DNA of 64,000 bases from JANJTB01 sp032027125 (GTDB lineage: Bacteria; Bacteroidota; Ignavibacteria; Kapaibacteriales; UBA2268): NCBI GenBank assembly GCA_032027125.1, contig JAVSMQ010000001.1:2907900-2971899 (forward strand), in the 5' to 3' direction. This document shows positions 33,769 to 42,773 of this stretch, one piece after another. The position numbers were made by a program, and so were the translations under genes. Every line of letters starts with the position of its first letter. The stretch's first letter is position 1. The notes beneath the pieces were generated by a model. That model saw only the letters and a program-made list of their open reading frames with translations. It ran no database searches and was not told where the DNA came from.

Positions 33769-34428
33769 ATGTCGAAAACAAAAATTCTGATGATAGTAGT
33801 AATATTTATTACATTTTCCATGTCGCGTGCTTTTGCGAGTTTATCTGCACATCCAGAACAGATTATTGAAACAGTAATCAAAGGTCAAAAGAATAACGTT
33901 ACAATTCATATAGCTAATCTCGGACCTTCAGGAAGTCTTGGCTATCAGATAAGTGCTACTGAGCCTTGGATTAGTTTTAGTTCAACTTCAGGTGAGATTC
34001 CAATTTCGGATAGTGTTGAAATTAAATTGATAGTTGATGCTACCTGGCTCAAGGAAGGAATATACAAAACTGACATAACTATTGGCGACCCGCATCACGG
34101 ACTTATTACAGTGCCTGTTGAAATACTTGTCAGTACAGTGGCTGATGTTTACGAATCTTCCGAAAACAACAGCCTGCAATTGCAGGCATTCCCAAATCCT
34201 TTTAATTCATCAACTGAAATAAATTATTCTCTTCCTGAAAATCAAGATGTTATTATCAATCTAATTGATGTAAATGGCAGTATGATAAAATCAGTGGCGA
34301 ATGAATTTCAAACTGAGGGTATTCACCGTATAAATTTTGATGGCTCTGAATTACCGTCAGGTATTTATTTTCTTACATTAAATTCAAAATCATTTTCAAT
34401 CGTTAAGAAACTTATTGTTAACAAATAA
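33769..34428 (+). CDS. Exported protein with BACON-like domain and T9SS tail
   Basis: The 219-residue protein has a signal peptide (1-24), an Ig/BACON-like domain of about 100 residues (NVTIHIANLGPSGSLGYQIS...WISFSSTSGEI) and a C-terminal T9SS type A sorting domain (FPNPFNSSTEINYSLPEN...LIVNK). It is predicted to be surface-exposed. No catalytic motif is visible. It overlaps a possible upstream start of the next gene, whose true start is placed downstream. Confidence 0.8.
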   Translation: MSKTKILMIVVIFITFSMSRAFASLSAHPEQIIETVIKGQKNNVTIHIANLGPSGSLGYQISATEPWISFSSTSGEIPISDSVEIKLIVDATWLKEGIYKTDITIGDPHHGLITVPVEILVSTVADVYESSENNSLQLQAFPNPFNSSTEINYSLPENQDVIINLIDVNGSMIKSVANEFQTEGIHRINFDGSELPSGIYFLTLNSKSFSIVKKLIVNK

Positions 34429-34441
34429 AGTTGGAACTAAA

Positions 34442-34810
34442 ATGTTCAGAATCAATCTAAAAAAAAGTATTATTCCAATTATCATTGGAACAGTTATATT
34501 TATTGCATTATCAACATCAAATCTGAATGCACAATGCAGTATGATGAAAGGTCACGGTAACCACTCCGGTCATGCTGACCATGGAAAGCAAAACACTGGC
34601 GGTGATACAACTCTAATCAGAACTGGTGTCATTGATGTAGATGAATTGGATTTTGATATTGACGGTTACGTCTATCAGGACCAAATGCATTGGAATGTAA
34701 TTTCAGATAAACCGGCTGATTGCCCGCTTTGCGGAATGAAATTAGAAAAAGTAAAAATCAAAGAAGCAATCAGGCATTTAAAAAACAATGATTTCGAAGT
34801 TAAAGAATAA
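34442..34810 (+). CDS. Derived heavy-metal-binding-domain protein (copy 2)
   Basis: The start at 34442 (GGA upstream) is preferred over 34415, which would overlap the previous gene. The signal peptide ends NLNAQC. A His-rich linker (MMKGHGNHSGHADHGKQ) is followed by the derived domain GYVYQDQMHWNVISDKPADC then PLCGM. As in the other copies, the first Cys of CPMHP is missing, but C-P-x-C-G-M is kept. A periplasmic copper-binding role is inferred. Confidence 0.8.
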   Translation: MFRINLKKSIIPIIIGTVIFIALSTSNLNAQCSMMKGHGNHSGHADHGKQNTGGDTTLIRTGVIDVDELDFDIDGYVYQDQMHWNVISDKPADCPLCGMKLEKVKIKEAIRHLKNNDFEVKE

Positions 34811-34839
34811 GATTTTATTTCAAAAATATGAGGTATATG

Positions 34840-35193
34840 ATGAAGAATATATATAAGAGCTTCTTGAAAATATCAGGAAGTATGGCAGTAGTAATATTTT
34901 TATTTGCTATTTCAATATCAGCAAATACTCTTTATGCTCAGCATGACCACTCAAAACATACAAATGACATGAAAATGGAACAAAAGACAGAATCAATTGT
35001 TCGGGAAGGCAAAATTGACCTGAAAAAAATTGATGAGAACAAAGACGGCAAAGTATTTCAAGATCCAATGCACTGGAATGTAATTTCTGACGAAGCAGGC
35101 AAATGCCCTTTATGTAAAATGACACTAAAAGAGGTAACTATCAAGGAAGCAAAAAAGAATTTAAAAAAGAACGGTTTTGAAGTAAAAGAATAA
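34840..35193 (+). CDS. Derived heavy-metal-binding-domain protein (copy 3)
   Basis: GAGG lies six bases before the ATG at 34840, matching the leader of copy 4, so an in-frame ATG at 34828 is not used. The 117-residue product has a signal peptide (ending TLYAQHDHSK), a Met/His linker and the domain DGKVFQDPMHWNVISDEAGK followed by CPLCKM. Here even the Gly of CGM is replaced (CKM). It is closest in sequence to copy 4 at 42295. Confidence 0.8.
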   Translation: MKNIYKSFLKISGSMAVVIFLFAISISANTLYAQHDHSKHTNDMKMEQKTESIVREGKIDLKKIDENKDGKVFQDPMHWNVISDEAGKCPLCKMTLKEVTIKEAKKNLKKNGFEVKE

Positions 35194-35200
35194 TTTATTA

Positions 35201-35238
35201 TTGCAGGCGGGGAAAATCTCTGCCTGCAATTTATTTTT
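35201..35238 (+). terminator. Rho-independent terminator
   Basis: TTGCAGGC (35201-35208) pairs with GCCTGCAA (35222-35229), followed by TTTATTTTT. It lies eight bases after the stop codon of the third metal-binding-domain gene. Confidence 0.68.
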
Positions 35239-35307
35239 GGAGGATAAAATGACATATTTGTTTCTTATGTTATTAGTAAATTGTTTACAAATAGGAAAGG
35301 TATTAAC

Positions 35308-35523
35308 ATGCCGATTACACATAAAACTGAATATGGAACGAACATTTATAAAATCGTTATAAATGATCACGGAGCAAAAAACTGTACTTCATTTTGTCCG
35401 CAATTGAATCTTGAAATCCAGGGCGACGACGTTTTTGATGTAGTTCGATTGATGATTGAGCATTTAGATAAACATAATAAATTAAAGTATAAGAAAAACT
35501 TAAGGCATAAACTAACTATATGA
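35308..35523 (+). CDS. Small hypothetical protein
   Basis: The start at 35308 follows GGAAAGG with good spacing; an ATG at 35281 has no site. The 71-residue product (MPITHKTEYGTNIYKIVIND...) has cysteines NCTSFCP and a basic C-terminus (KLKYKKNLRHKLTI). There is no signal peptide or membrane helix. It stands just before the DUF2231 and pump genes, probably in the same operon. Function unknown. Confidence 0.55.
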   Translation: MPITHKTEYGTNIYKIVINDHGAKNCTSFCPQLNLEIQGDDVFDVVRLMIEHLDKHNKLKYKKNLRHKLTI

Positions 35524-35550
35524 AAGAAATAAAAATAAGGAAGAAAATAT

Positions 35551-36144
35551 ATGAGATATAAATTTGCTTTAATATTGGTAATATTTTTTACCGGTATTTT
35601 ATACTTGACTGCTTATGCACATAGAAATCATGAGCAACAAGAAAAAATAAAAGATTCATTAGAGCATAAAGTTGATACAGCAATGTCAAATCACAGTAAT
35701 ATGGTTATGGATTCCGAACATTCAGATGAGGAAAAACCTTATAATTTAAATTATCCTGAAGAAATTTTTTCTCATGTCCATAATAAGCTGGTGCATTTCC
35801 CTGTTGCTTTGTCAATACTTGGTTTCCTCTTTACAATTATAAGTTTCAAACGGAAACAGTTTGAATTTTCTATTAAATACATTGTGCTGATTGCAGCAAT
35901 ATTTTCGATACCAACAGTTATTACAGGTTTATATCAGGCAGATAACTTTATTGGTGAGCCGAAGGAATGGATTGTCAATATCCATAAGATACTTGGTATA
36001 ACATTATCCGGATTATTATGGATTTGGGTGATTTTTTTATCATTTAAACCACTAAAAAAGTATGCGTGGGTCATTGCTTTTATAAGTGCATCAATTACAA
36101 CAATAACTGCTTTCTATGGCGGTATAGCGGCGGCCGCCCATTAA
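35551..36144 (+). CDS. DUF2231 membrane protein with His/Met periplasmic segment
   Basis: The 197-residue protein has an N-terminal helix, a hydrophilic segment rich in His and Met (HRNHEQQEK, SNHSNMVMDSEHSDEE) and a four-helix DUF2231 domain beginning HNKLVHFPVALSILGFLF. AAGGA precedes the ATG and the gene runs into cusA with 18 bases between. DUF2231 proteins are often found beside copper and redox genes, with unknown biochemistry. The His/Met segment suggests metal contact. Confidence 0.8.
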   Translation: MRYKFALILVIFFTGILYLTAYAHRNHEQQEKIKDSLEHKVDTAMSNHSNMVMDSEHSDEEKPYNLNYPEEIFSHVHNKLVHFPVALSILGFLFTIISFKRKQFEFSIKYIVLIAAIFSIPTVITGLYQADNFIGEPKEWIVNIHKILGITLSGLLWIWVIFLSFKPLKKYAWVIAFISASITTITAFYGGIAAAAH

Positions 36145-36162
36145 TAAAGGAAAAGAGTAAAT

Positions 36163-39100
36163 ATGATAGAAAAAATAATTGATTGGTGCTCTCAGAACAG
36201 GTTTATTGTAATCCTTGTATATATCATTCTTTCAGGAATTGGGATATACACGGTTTCGGTACTACCGGTTGATGCCATTCCTGATTTATCGGAAAATCAG
36301 GTGATAATATGGACTGAATACATGGGCCGGTCGCCCGAAGTCGTAGAGCAGCAGGTTACTTATCCATTGGTGACTTCAATGCAGGGTATGCCGGGGGTCA
36401 AGGCTGTCAGGGCTGTATCAATGTTTGGAATGTCCTTTATTTTTGCAATATTTGAAGATAATACTGACATTTATTTTGCACGGACAAGAGTACTTGAAAG
36501 ATTAGCTACAGTTAGTGCACAATTACCTCAGGGAGTAACTCCTGTTCTTGGTCCAGACGGTACCGGTGTCGGGCATGTTTTCTGGTACACTGTCAAAGGT
36601 AAAGATTATGATTTGGGAACTCTCCGGTCAATTCAGGACTGGTATATAAGATATAAACTATCAGCAGTCGAAGGTGTAGCCGAAGTTGCAAGCATCGGCG
36701 GATATATCAAGCAGTATCAGGTTGACATTGACCCAATGAAACTCAGAGCCTACAATATTACAACCTCAGATGTAATCCAAACAATTCAAAGAAGCAACAA
36801 TGAAGTTGGCGGAAAGATTATTGAATCAAGTGATGCAGAGTATTTTGTAAGAGGACAGGGTTATATCAGCTCAAAAGAAGACATTGAAAATGCTTCCATA
36901 AAAAGTTCTTCAAACGGAATTCCTATACAGATAAAAGATGTTGCTAAAGTACAAATAGGCGGAGATATCCGGCGCGGTTCATTAGAGAAAAACGGTGAAG
37001 GGCAGGTCGTTGGCGGCATAATAGTAATGAGAAACGGTGCGAATGCCAAAGATGTTATTGACAGAGTAAAAGCAAAAATTGAGGAAATCAAATCAGGTCT
37101 GCCGGAGGGTGTAGAAATTCAGCCTTCTTATGACAGAAGTACTTTGATTGAGGAAGCCGTCGGTACTCTTGAACGTGCTTTGATAGAAGCAGCGATTGTT
37201 GTTTCTTTGATGGTAGCAATTTTCCTTCTGCATTTCAGAAGTATCCTAAGAATCATAATCGAAATACCTGTATCCGTTCTTTTAGCGTTTATAATGATGC
37301 ACTTATTCGGTATTACTTCTAATATTATGAGTTTAGGAGGTATAATATTAGCCATTGGTGTAATTGTTGATTCCTCTATTGTAATGGTTGAAAATGCCTA
37401 TAGAAATATTGCTAATGCCATCAAGGAGAAAGGTCACTTAACTACTGAAGAATACAAAAATATTTCAATTATGTCAGCAAAACAGGTTGGCAGAGCAATA
37501 TTCTTTTCGGAACTTATAATCCTTGTATCATTTATTCCTGTATTCTTTTTGACAGGTCAGGAAGGAAAATTATTCAGACCTCTTGCATTTACAAAGACAT
37601 TTATGCTTGCAGGCTCGGCAATAGTACTCATTACTTTGATTCCTGTTTTGATGACTATGCTGATGCGTGGAAAATTCAGACCTGAAAATAAGAATCCAGT
37701 TACAAATTTCTTTATCAAAATATATGAACCTGTAATACATTGGGTTTTGAAACACAGAAAAATCACGATTGCAATCAATCTAATTGCACTGGCAATAACT
37801 GTCCCAATGATAATGAATACCGGCTCTGAATTTATGCCGCCTTTAGATGAAGGCTCTATTCTGTATATGCCTGTTACACTGCCAAATGCCTCGATTACTG
37901 AAGTTAACAGAATTTTGCAGATTCAGGATAAAATTATAAAAAGTATTCCTGAAGTTCATCATGTGCTGGGTAAAGCAGGAAGAGCAGAAACACCAACAGA
38001 TAATGCTCCGCTGAGTATGATTGAAACGATTATCGTACTAAAACCAAAAAGTCAGTGGAGACCTGACATTAAAAAAAGCGACATTATTGAAGAACTTGAC
38101 AGAAAGCTGCAAATACCGGGTGTTAGAAACGGATGGACCCAACCTATAATTAATAGAATAAATATGCTTTCAACGGGTGTCAGAACCGACATCGGTTTTA
38201 AGATTTTTGGTGATAATCTTGATACACTTGAATATTATGCTGTCAAAGCTGAAAATATCCTGAAAAATGTTGAGGGAGCGGCTGATGTTGTCGCAGAAAG
38301 AGTTCAAGCGGGATATTATATTGATGTTACTCTTAAAAAAGATGCTATTGCCAGATATGGAATAAATATCAGTGATATTCAGGATATAATTGAAACTGCA
38401 ATTGGAGGTCAGAACCTTGGTGTTGTTATTGAAGGGAGAATGAGATTCCCGATTCGGTTGAGATACAGCAGGGATTATAGGAATAATATTGATGACCTGA
38501 ACAGGCTGATTGTGCCTGTTTCATCGTCTTCAATTGCCGGCAGCGGAATGGGTAGTTCGATGTCCTCAAACTATCAGAGCCCAAAGTCAAATTCAATGAG
38601 TTCGATGTCTTCTAACAATATTCAGCAAAAACAGGCTGAAGGAACAAATATTTCTTCTTCCGGTTTAAATTCTATTGACCAAAATGCAAAATTATTCCTT
38701 CCCCTGTCATATTTAGCAGATATAAGCGTTCAGACCGGACCTCCAATGATAAGCAGTGAAGACGGTATGCTGCGTTCTATTGTATTTATGAATACCCGCG
38801 GTCGTGATATGGGAAGTGTGATGGTTGATTCAAAGAAAGTGATAACAGACAGTTTGAAACTTCCATCCGGTTATTCTTATCTCTGGAGCGGTCAGTATGA
38901 AAGTAAAGTCAGAGCAGAACGAACTATAATGATAATTATGCCGATAGTTTTTATAATTATTTATTTATTACTTTTTATGACACTTCACGAATATAAGGAA
39001 GCAGGAGTAGTAATGTTATCCGTACCTTTTGCCCTAATAGGCGGTATGTATGCAATTTACATTCTTGATTATAATTTTTCGGTTGCTGTCTGGGTCGGTT

Positions 39101-39507
39101 TTATAGCCTTATATGGAATTGCAACTGAAACAGGAGTTGTAATGGTGGTATATTTGCACGAAGCACTTGATAAAAGACTGAAAGCTCATCAGGATGGTAA
39201 AAGAGGTGAAATCACAAATGAGGATATTTATGAAGCGGCAGTTGAAGGTTCAGTTCTTAGATTAAGACCCAAACTGATGACTGTTTTGACTGCAATGATT
39301 GGTCTTGTACCAATTATGTGGTCAACAGGTACAGGTTCCGATGTAATGAAACCACTGACAGCTCCGATGATAGGCGGACTTCTAACTTCAGCTATACACG
39401 TTCTTGTTGTAACGCCGATTCTGTTTGTGATAATGAAAGAACATGCTTTGAAAAAAGGAAAGCTTGAATTATCCAAAATGTCCGGCTGGATGAAGGAGGG
39501 GGAATAA
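36163..39507 (+). CDS. cusA: CusA-type Cu(I)/Ag(I) RND efflux permease (system B)
   Basis: The 1114-residue HME-RND permease keeps all three metal-binding methionines of CusA: Met569 (ILYMPVTLP), Met619 (APLSMIETI) and Met668 (RINMLSTGV), each four residues before the E. coli positions 573, 623 and 672. The TM4 relay is AIGVIVDSSIVMVEN with Asp403. It is longer than usual because of a Ser/Met-rich insertion near 787-841 in the second periplasmic half. It exports monovalent copper or silver from periplasm and cytosol. The next gene starts one base after the stop codon. Confidence 0.95.
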   Translation: MIEKIIDWCSQNRFIVILVYIILSGIGIYTVSVLPVDAIPDLSENQVIIWTEYMGRSPEVVEQQVTYPLVTSMQGMPGVKAVRAVSMFGMSFIFAIFEDNTDIYFARTRVLERLATVSAQLPQGVTPVLGPDGTGVGHVFWYTVKGKDYDLGTLRSIQDWYIRYKLSAVEGVAEVASIGGYIKQYQVDIDPMKLRAYNITTSDVIQTIQRSNNEVGGKIIESSDAEYFVRGQGYISSKEDIENASIKSSSNGIPIQIKDVAKVQIGGDIRRGSLEKNGEGQVVGGIIVMRNGANAKDVIDRVKAKIEEIKSGLPEGVEIQPSYDRSTLIEEAVGTLERALIEAAIVVSLMVAIFLLHFRSILRIIIEIPVSVLLAFIMMHLFGITSNIMSLGGIILAIGVIVDSSIVMVENAYRNIANAIKEKGHLTTEEYKNISIMSAKQVGRAIFFSELIILVSFIPVFFLTGQEGKLFRPLAFTKTFMLAGSAIVLITLIPVLMTMLMRGKFRPENKNPVTNFFIKIYEPVIHWVLKHRKITIAINLIALAITVPMIMNTGSEFMPPLDEGSILYMPVTLPNASITEVNRILQIQDKIIKSIPEVHHVLGKAGRAETPTDNAPLSMIETIIVLKPKSQWRPDIKKSDIIEELDRKLQIPGVRNGWTQPIINRINMLSTGVRTDIGFKIFGDNLDTLEYYAVKAENILKNVEGAADVVAERVQAGYYIDVTLKKDAIARYGINISDIQDIIETAIGGQNLGVVIEGRMRFPIRLRYSRDYRNNIDDLNRLIVPVSSSSIAGSGMGSSMSSNYQSPKSNSMSSMSSNNIQQKQAEGTNISSSGLNSIDQNAKLFLPLSYLADISVQTGPPMISSEDGMLRSIVFMNTRGRDMGSVMVDSKKVITDSLKLPSGYSYLWSGQYESKVRAERTIMIIMPIVFIIIYLLLFMTLHEYKEAGVVMLSVPFALIGGMYAIYILDYNFSVAVWVGFIALYGIATETGVVMVVYLHEALDKRLKAHQDGKRGEITNEDIYEAAVEGSVLRLRPKLMTVLTAMIGLVPIMWSTGTGSDVMKPLTAPMIGGLLTSAIHVLVVTPILFVIMKEHALKKGKLELSKMSGWMKEGE

Positions 39508-39508
39508 A

Positions 39509-39571
39509 ATGCTGAATGATGAATTAAGAATGCTGAATGATGAATTTGGAATGATGAATGATGAATTTGGA
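39509..39571 (+). repeat. 21-bp tandem repeat (3 units) at the TolC 5' end
   Basis: Three units of 21 bp, ATGCTGAATGATGAATTTGG-type, begin exactly at the start codon and keep the reading frame. A shorter fourth unit (ATGATGAAG) follows. Such MLNDEFG-type repeats also occur between genes in related genomes, suggesting an inserted repeat. Confidence 0.85.
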
Positions 39572-40927
39572 ATGATGAAGTCGAAGACCAGCGAAGCTAA
39601 TTCTGAATTTAGAATGAAGAATTGCAATAAAATACCTTCATTAATTATAATGTTGTTTGTTTTGTGTTTTAGTTGGAATATTATGCAGGCTCAATCCGTT
39701 GATTCACTGGTCAGTGAAGCATTGATTAATAATCCGTTTATTAAGTCATTGGAATATAAAATTAAATCATCTGAGTACCGTACTAATTCAGTTGACGCTC
39801 TTCCGCCCCCAACTGTAGGTTTTGAATTGTCTCAAATCCCATTCAATACTATTGACTGGTTTAATGAGCCGCTGTCTCAGAATCTGACTTTTTCCCAAAT
39901 GTTTCCTCTTGGCGGTAAAATTGATGCTATGACTAATGTTGAAAAGTCAAATATTGGTATCAGCCGGGACAATTTGCAAGTTTACAAAATTAATCTTACT
40001 GCAAATATAAAAATGTCCTACTTCAATCTATGGTTAATAGAGAAAAAAATTGAAGTTCAGCAAGAAAGTATTAATTTGTTGAATCAACTGCATAATTCAA
40101 TTATCAAACTTTATGAAATAAATAAGATTTCTCAGGCAGATATTTTTACTGTAATGAGTGAAACAGCTTTTAATGAAACTCAGCTTTTGATATTACAAAA
40201 TCAAAAAGAATCAGAAATCTACAAAATGAATAAACTTCTCGGAAGGGACTTAAATTCCAAAGAGCTTGTGGTAGAAAAAGAATTACCGGTTTTTGCATTA
40301 AATCAAACTCAGGAAGAGCTCGAAGTAATTTTAGCCGGTAACAATCCATCTTTAAAAAGAATGAATTCAATGATTGAAATGAATAAATATGATATTATTG
40401 CCAATGATAAAGAAAGAATTCCTGATTTGATGCTTCAGGGTATGCTAATGAGAATGCCGAGAGGTATGCTGTTAACAACAAAATCACCGCTTGATATGGG
40501 TGATGGAACCGGCAGCACAGATTATGGTTATGGATTGATGGCTTCTGTCACATTGCCGTTCGTACCTTGGTCTAAAGGCAAATTCGAGGCTAAAGAGCAG
40601 GAATTTCAGACAATAATTCAAAGTATTGAATCCGAAAAAAGTGATATGCTGAGAGAAATGAACGTTCAGTTAAAAACTGCTTTTGTTAAAATGAAAACAT
40701 CTTTGGATTTGATAAAATTATATTCTGAGAATGTAATTCCACTTTATGAAAAAGCAAGAAGTGCGCAGGTATCAGCTTATCAGAATAATCAGACAAATAT
40801 AAATACAGTAATTGATGCAAACAGGATGATATTAATGCAGTCAATGAATTATTTTATGGCTCAGGCTGACTATCAAATGGCTGTTGCGGAAATTGAAATG
40901 ATGGTCGGAATATCGGTAAACAAATGA
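39509..40927 (+). CDS. cusC: TolC-family channel with repeat-encoded N-terminal extension (system B)
   Basis: GGAGGGGG lies upstream of the ATG at 39509, so translation should start there. The first 21 residues are three heptads, MLNDELR, MLNDEFG and MMNDEFG, encoded by a tandem DNA repeat. A normal signal peptide begins only near Met36 (MKNCNKIPSLIIMLF...MQAQ). The remainder is a standard outer-membrane efflux protein with two long-helix repeats. Either the extension precedes an internal signal or translation restarts at 39614. Gene order here is CusA, TolC, CusB. Confidence 0.88.
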   Translation: MLNDELRMLNDEFGMMNDEFGMMKSKTSEANSEFRMKNCNKIPSLIIMLFVLCFSWNIMQAQSVDSLVSEALINNPFIKSLEYKIKSSEYRTNSVDALPPPTVGFELSQIPFNTIDWFNEPLSQNLTFSQMFPLGGKIDAMTNVEKSNIGISRDNLQVYKINLTANIKMSYFNLWLIEKKIEVQQESINLLNQLHNSIIKLYEINKISQADIFTVMSETAFNETQLLILQNQKESEIYKMNKLLGRDLNSKELVVEKELPVFALNQTQEELEVILAGNNPSLKRMNSMIEMNKYDIIANDKERIPDLMLQGMLMRMPRGMLLTTKSPLDMGDGTGSTDYGYGLMASVTLPFVPWSKGKFEAKEQEFQTIIQSIESEKSDMLREMNVQLKTAFVKMKTSLDLIKLYSENVIPLYEKARSAQVSAYQNNQTNINTVIDANRMILMQSMNYFMAQADYQMAVAEIEMMVGISVNK

Positions 40928-40946
40928 AAATTTTGGAGGTTATCAA

Positions 40947-42245
40947 ATGAGTGAAAAGAAATTTAATTGGTTATTGATGAGTTTATCAATAATTATAATT
41001 ATTGGGGCTTTTCTGGCTGTTTATTTTTTATTCTATTCTAATAAAAATGATGATAAACAGATGGCTGACCCTGAAAAGAAAGTGTTGTGGACTTGTACAA
41101 TGCACCCGCAGGTAATATCAGATAAACCCGGACAATGTCCGATTTGCGGAATGGATTTAGTTAAGAAAATAACGGAAGATGTTGAGAATTCCGAAGCAAT
41201 GGATAATATGATAAAACTGTCAGATAATAAGCTTGTACTGGCGAATGTTTCAACGGTTCATATACATAAGGAAGAGATACTAAAGCAGGTTATTGCTTAC
41301 AGCTATATGGATTTTGCCGACCAGAACCGGAAAATTATACCTGCAAAATTTAACGGCAGGATAGAAAAATTATTTGTCAATAAAACTGGTGATAATATAT
41401 CAAGGAATCAGGCACTTTTTGAAATATACAGTCCGGATTTGGTTCAGGCTCAGAATGAGTTTCTGATAGCTTTAAACAGCTTACAGGATAAAAATTCTTT
41501 ATTGAATTCTTCCAGAAAGAAACTCAAAATTTTCGGCTTAACCGATGAGCAGATTAATGAACTTGAGACAAGCAAAGAAATAAAAATGACCATAACATAT
41601 TATTCTCCAATAGCCGGTACTGTTATAGAGAAGAAAGTACAGGAAGGAATGTATATTAACGAAGGTATGTCACTTTTTGAAGTTGCAGACCTGACATCCC
41701 TATGGAATATAGCAGAAATCAATGAGAGTGAATTGAATATTGTTAATGTTGGGAGCAAAGTAAAATTAGAACTTCAGGCATACCCCGGTGAGATATTTGA
41801 AGGCAGAGTATCATTTATCTATCCGGTTGTAAATTCACAGACCAGAACTATCAAGGTCAGGAGTGATTTTTCTAATTTTAAAGGGAAATTAAAACCACAA
41901 ATGTTCGGACAGGCATCATTTGAAAAGAAATTTGGTTATGGATTGGTCGTTCCGTCGGATGCTGTACTATTTATGGGGAAAAGGAATGTTGTTTGGTTAA
42001 AAGTCGGAGACGGTATGTTTGAACCAAGAGAAGTAAAAGTCGGGATGAAGATAAATGATAAATATCAAATCCTATCCGGGTTAAGTGAAGGAGATGAAGT
42101 AGTCAAAACAGGAGGTTTCCTTATTGATTCAGAGAGTCAGTTAAAAAGCGGTATGACTACAGGTCATCAGCACGGAGATACAAAAACAGGCAGTGAAGAC
42201 AAAGATTCTAACGTCAATGAAGTCCACAGTAATCATAATAAGTAA
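40947..42245 (+). CDS. cusB: CusB-type adaptor with heavy-metal-binding domain (system B)
   Basis: The 432-residue periplasmic adaptor is anchored by one helix (10-30). Residues 46-74 form a heavy-metal-binding domain, TCTMHPQVISDKPGQCPICG then MDL (Cys50, His53, Cys64, Cys67, Met69). The usual hairpin, lipoyl (AKFNGRIEKLFVNKTGDNIS, YSPIAGTVIEKKVQEGMYI), barrel and membrane-proximal domains follow. The tail is His/Met-rich (SGMTTGHQHGDTK). GGAGG precedes the ATG. It recruits Cu(I)/Ag(I) to CusA. Confidence 0.93.
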   Translation: MSEKKFNWLLMSLSIIIIIGAFLAVYFLFYSNKNDDKQMADPEKKVLWTCTMHPQVISDKPGQCPICGMDLVKKITEDVENSEAMDNMIKLSDNKLVLANVSTVHIHKEEILKQVIAYSYMDFADQNRKIIPAKFNGRIEKLFVNKTGDNISRNQALFEIYSPDLVQAQNEFLIALNSLQDKNSLLNSSRKKLKIFGLTDEQINELETSKEIKMTITYYSPIAGTVIEKKVQEGMYINEGMSLFEVADLTSLWNIAEINESELNIVNVGSKVKLELQAYPGEIFEGRVSFIYPVVNSQTRTIKVRSDFSNFKGKLKPQMFGQASFEKKFGYGLVVPSDAVLFMGKRNVVWLKVGDGMFEPREVKVGMKINDKYQILSGLSEGDEVVKTGGFLIDSESQLKSGMTTGHQHGDTKTGSEDKDSNVNEVHSNHNK

Positions 42246-42294
42246 TTTTGAAGATAAAAAAAGTGTATTTTATTTTAATTAACAGAGGTATCAA

Positions 42295-42645
42295 ATGAAG
42301 AATCAATATCAAAGCTTCCCGAAAATAAATGGAAGCATAGTACTAACGGCAATTATATTTGCCATTTCAATTTCTTTTTCTGCCGGTTGTGGTGAGAAAG
42401 ACAATTCAAAACATCCCGATGAAATGAAAATACAGCAAAATGCTGAAGCAATTGTTCGGGAAGGTGAAATTGACCTGAATGAAATTGATATGAACAAAGA
42501 CGGCAAAGTATTTCAGGACCCAATGCACTGGAATGTTATCTCTGATGAAGCGGGGAAATGCCCTTTATGTAAAATGACTTTAGAGGAAATAACACTCGAA
42601 TCAGCTAAATCCAATCTTACGAAGAATGGATTTAAAGTAAAATAG
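42295..42645 (+). CDS. Derived heavy-metal-binding-domain lipoprotein (copy 4)
   Basis: The 116-residue protein has lipobox FSAGC (Cys32) and the domain DGKVFQDPMHWNVISDEAGK followed by CPLCKM, nearly identical to copy 3, as is the GAGGTATCA leader before its start. It follows cusB by 50 bases on the same strand and is probably its last cistron. It may hand copper to the adjacent adaptor, whose own heavy-metal-binding domain is canonical. Confidence 0.82.
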   Translation: MKNQYQSFPKINGSIVLTAIIFAISISFSAGCGEKDNSKHPDEMKIQQNAEAIVREGEIDLNEIDMNKDGKVFQDPMHWNVISDEAGKCPLCKMTLEEITLESAKSNLTKNGFKVK

Positions 42646-42773
42646 TTTTAAAGGGTTACAGATATTTCTTTTATTGAGGTATTATAATTAAATATGTCTA
42701 TTTTTGCATATATAAATTATAGTGAAATTGTATTTTGAATAAATTATTTTTTTACTAAATTGGAGTTTATAAA

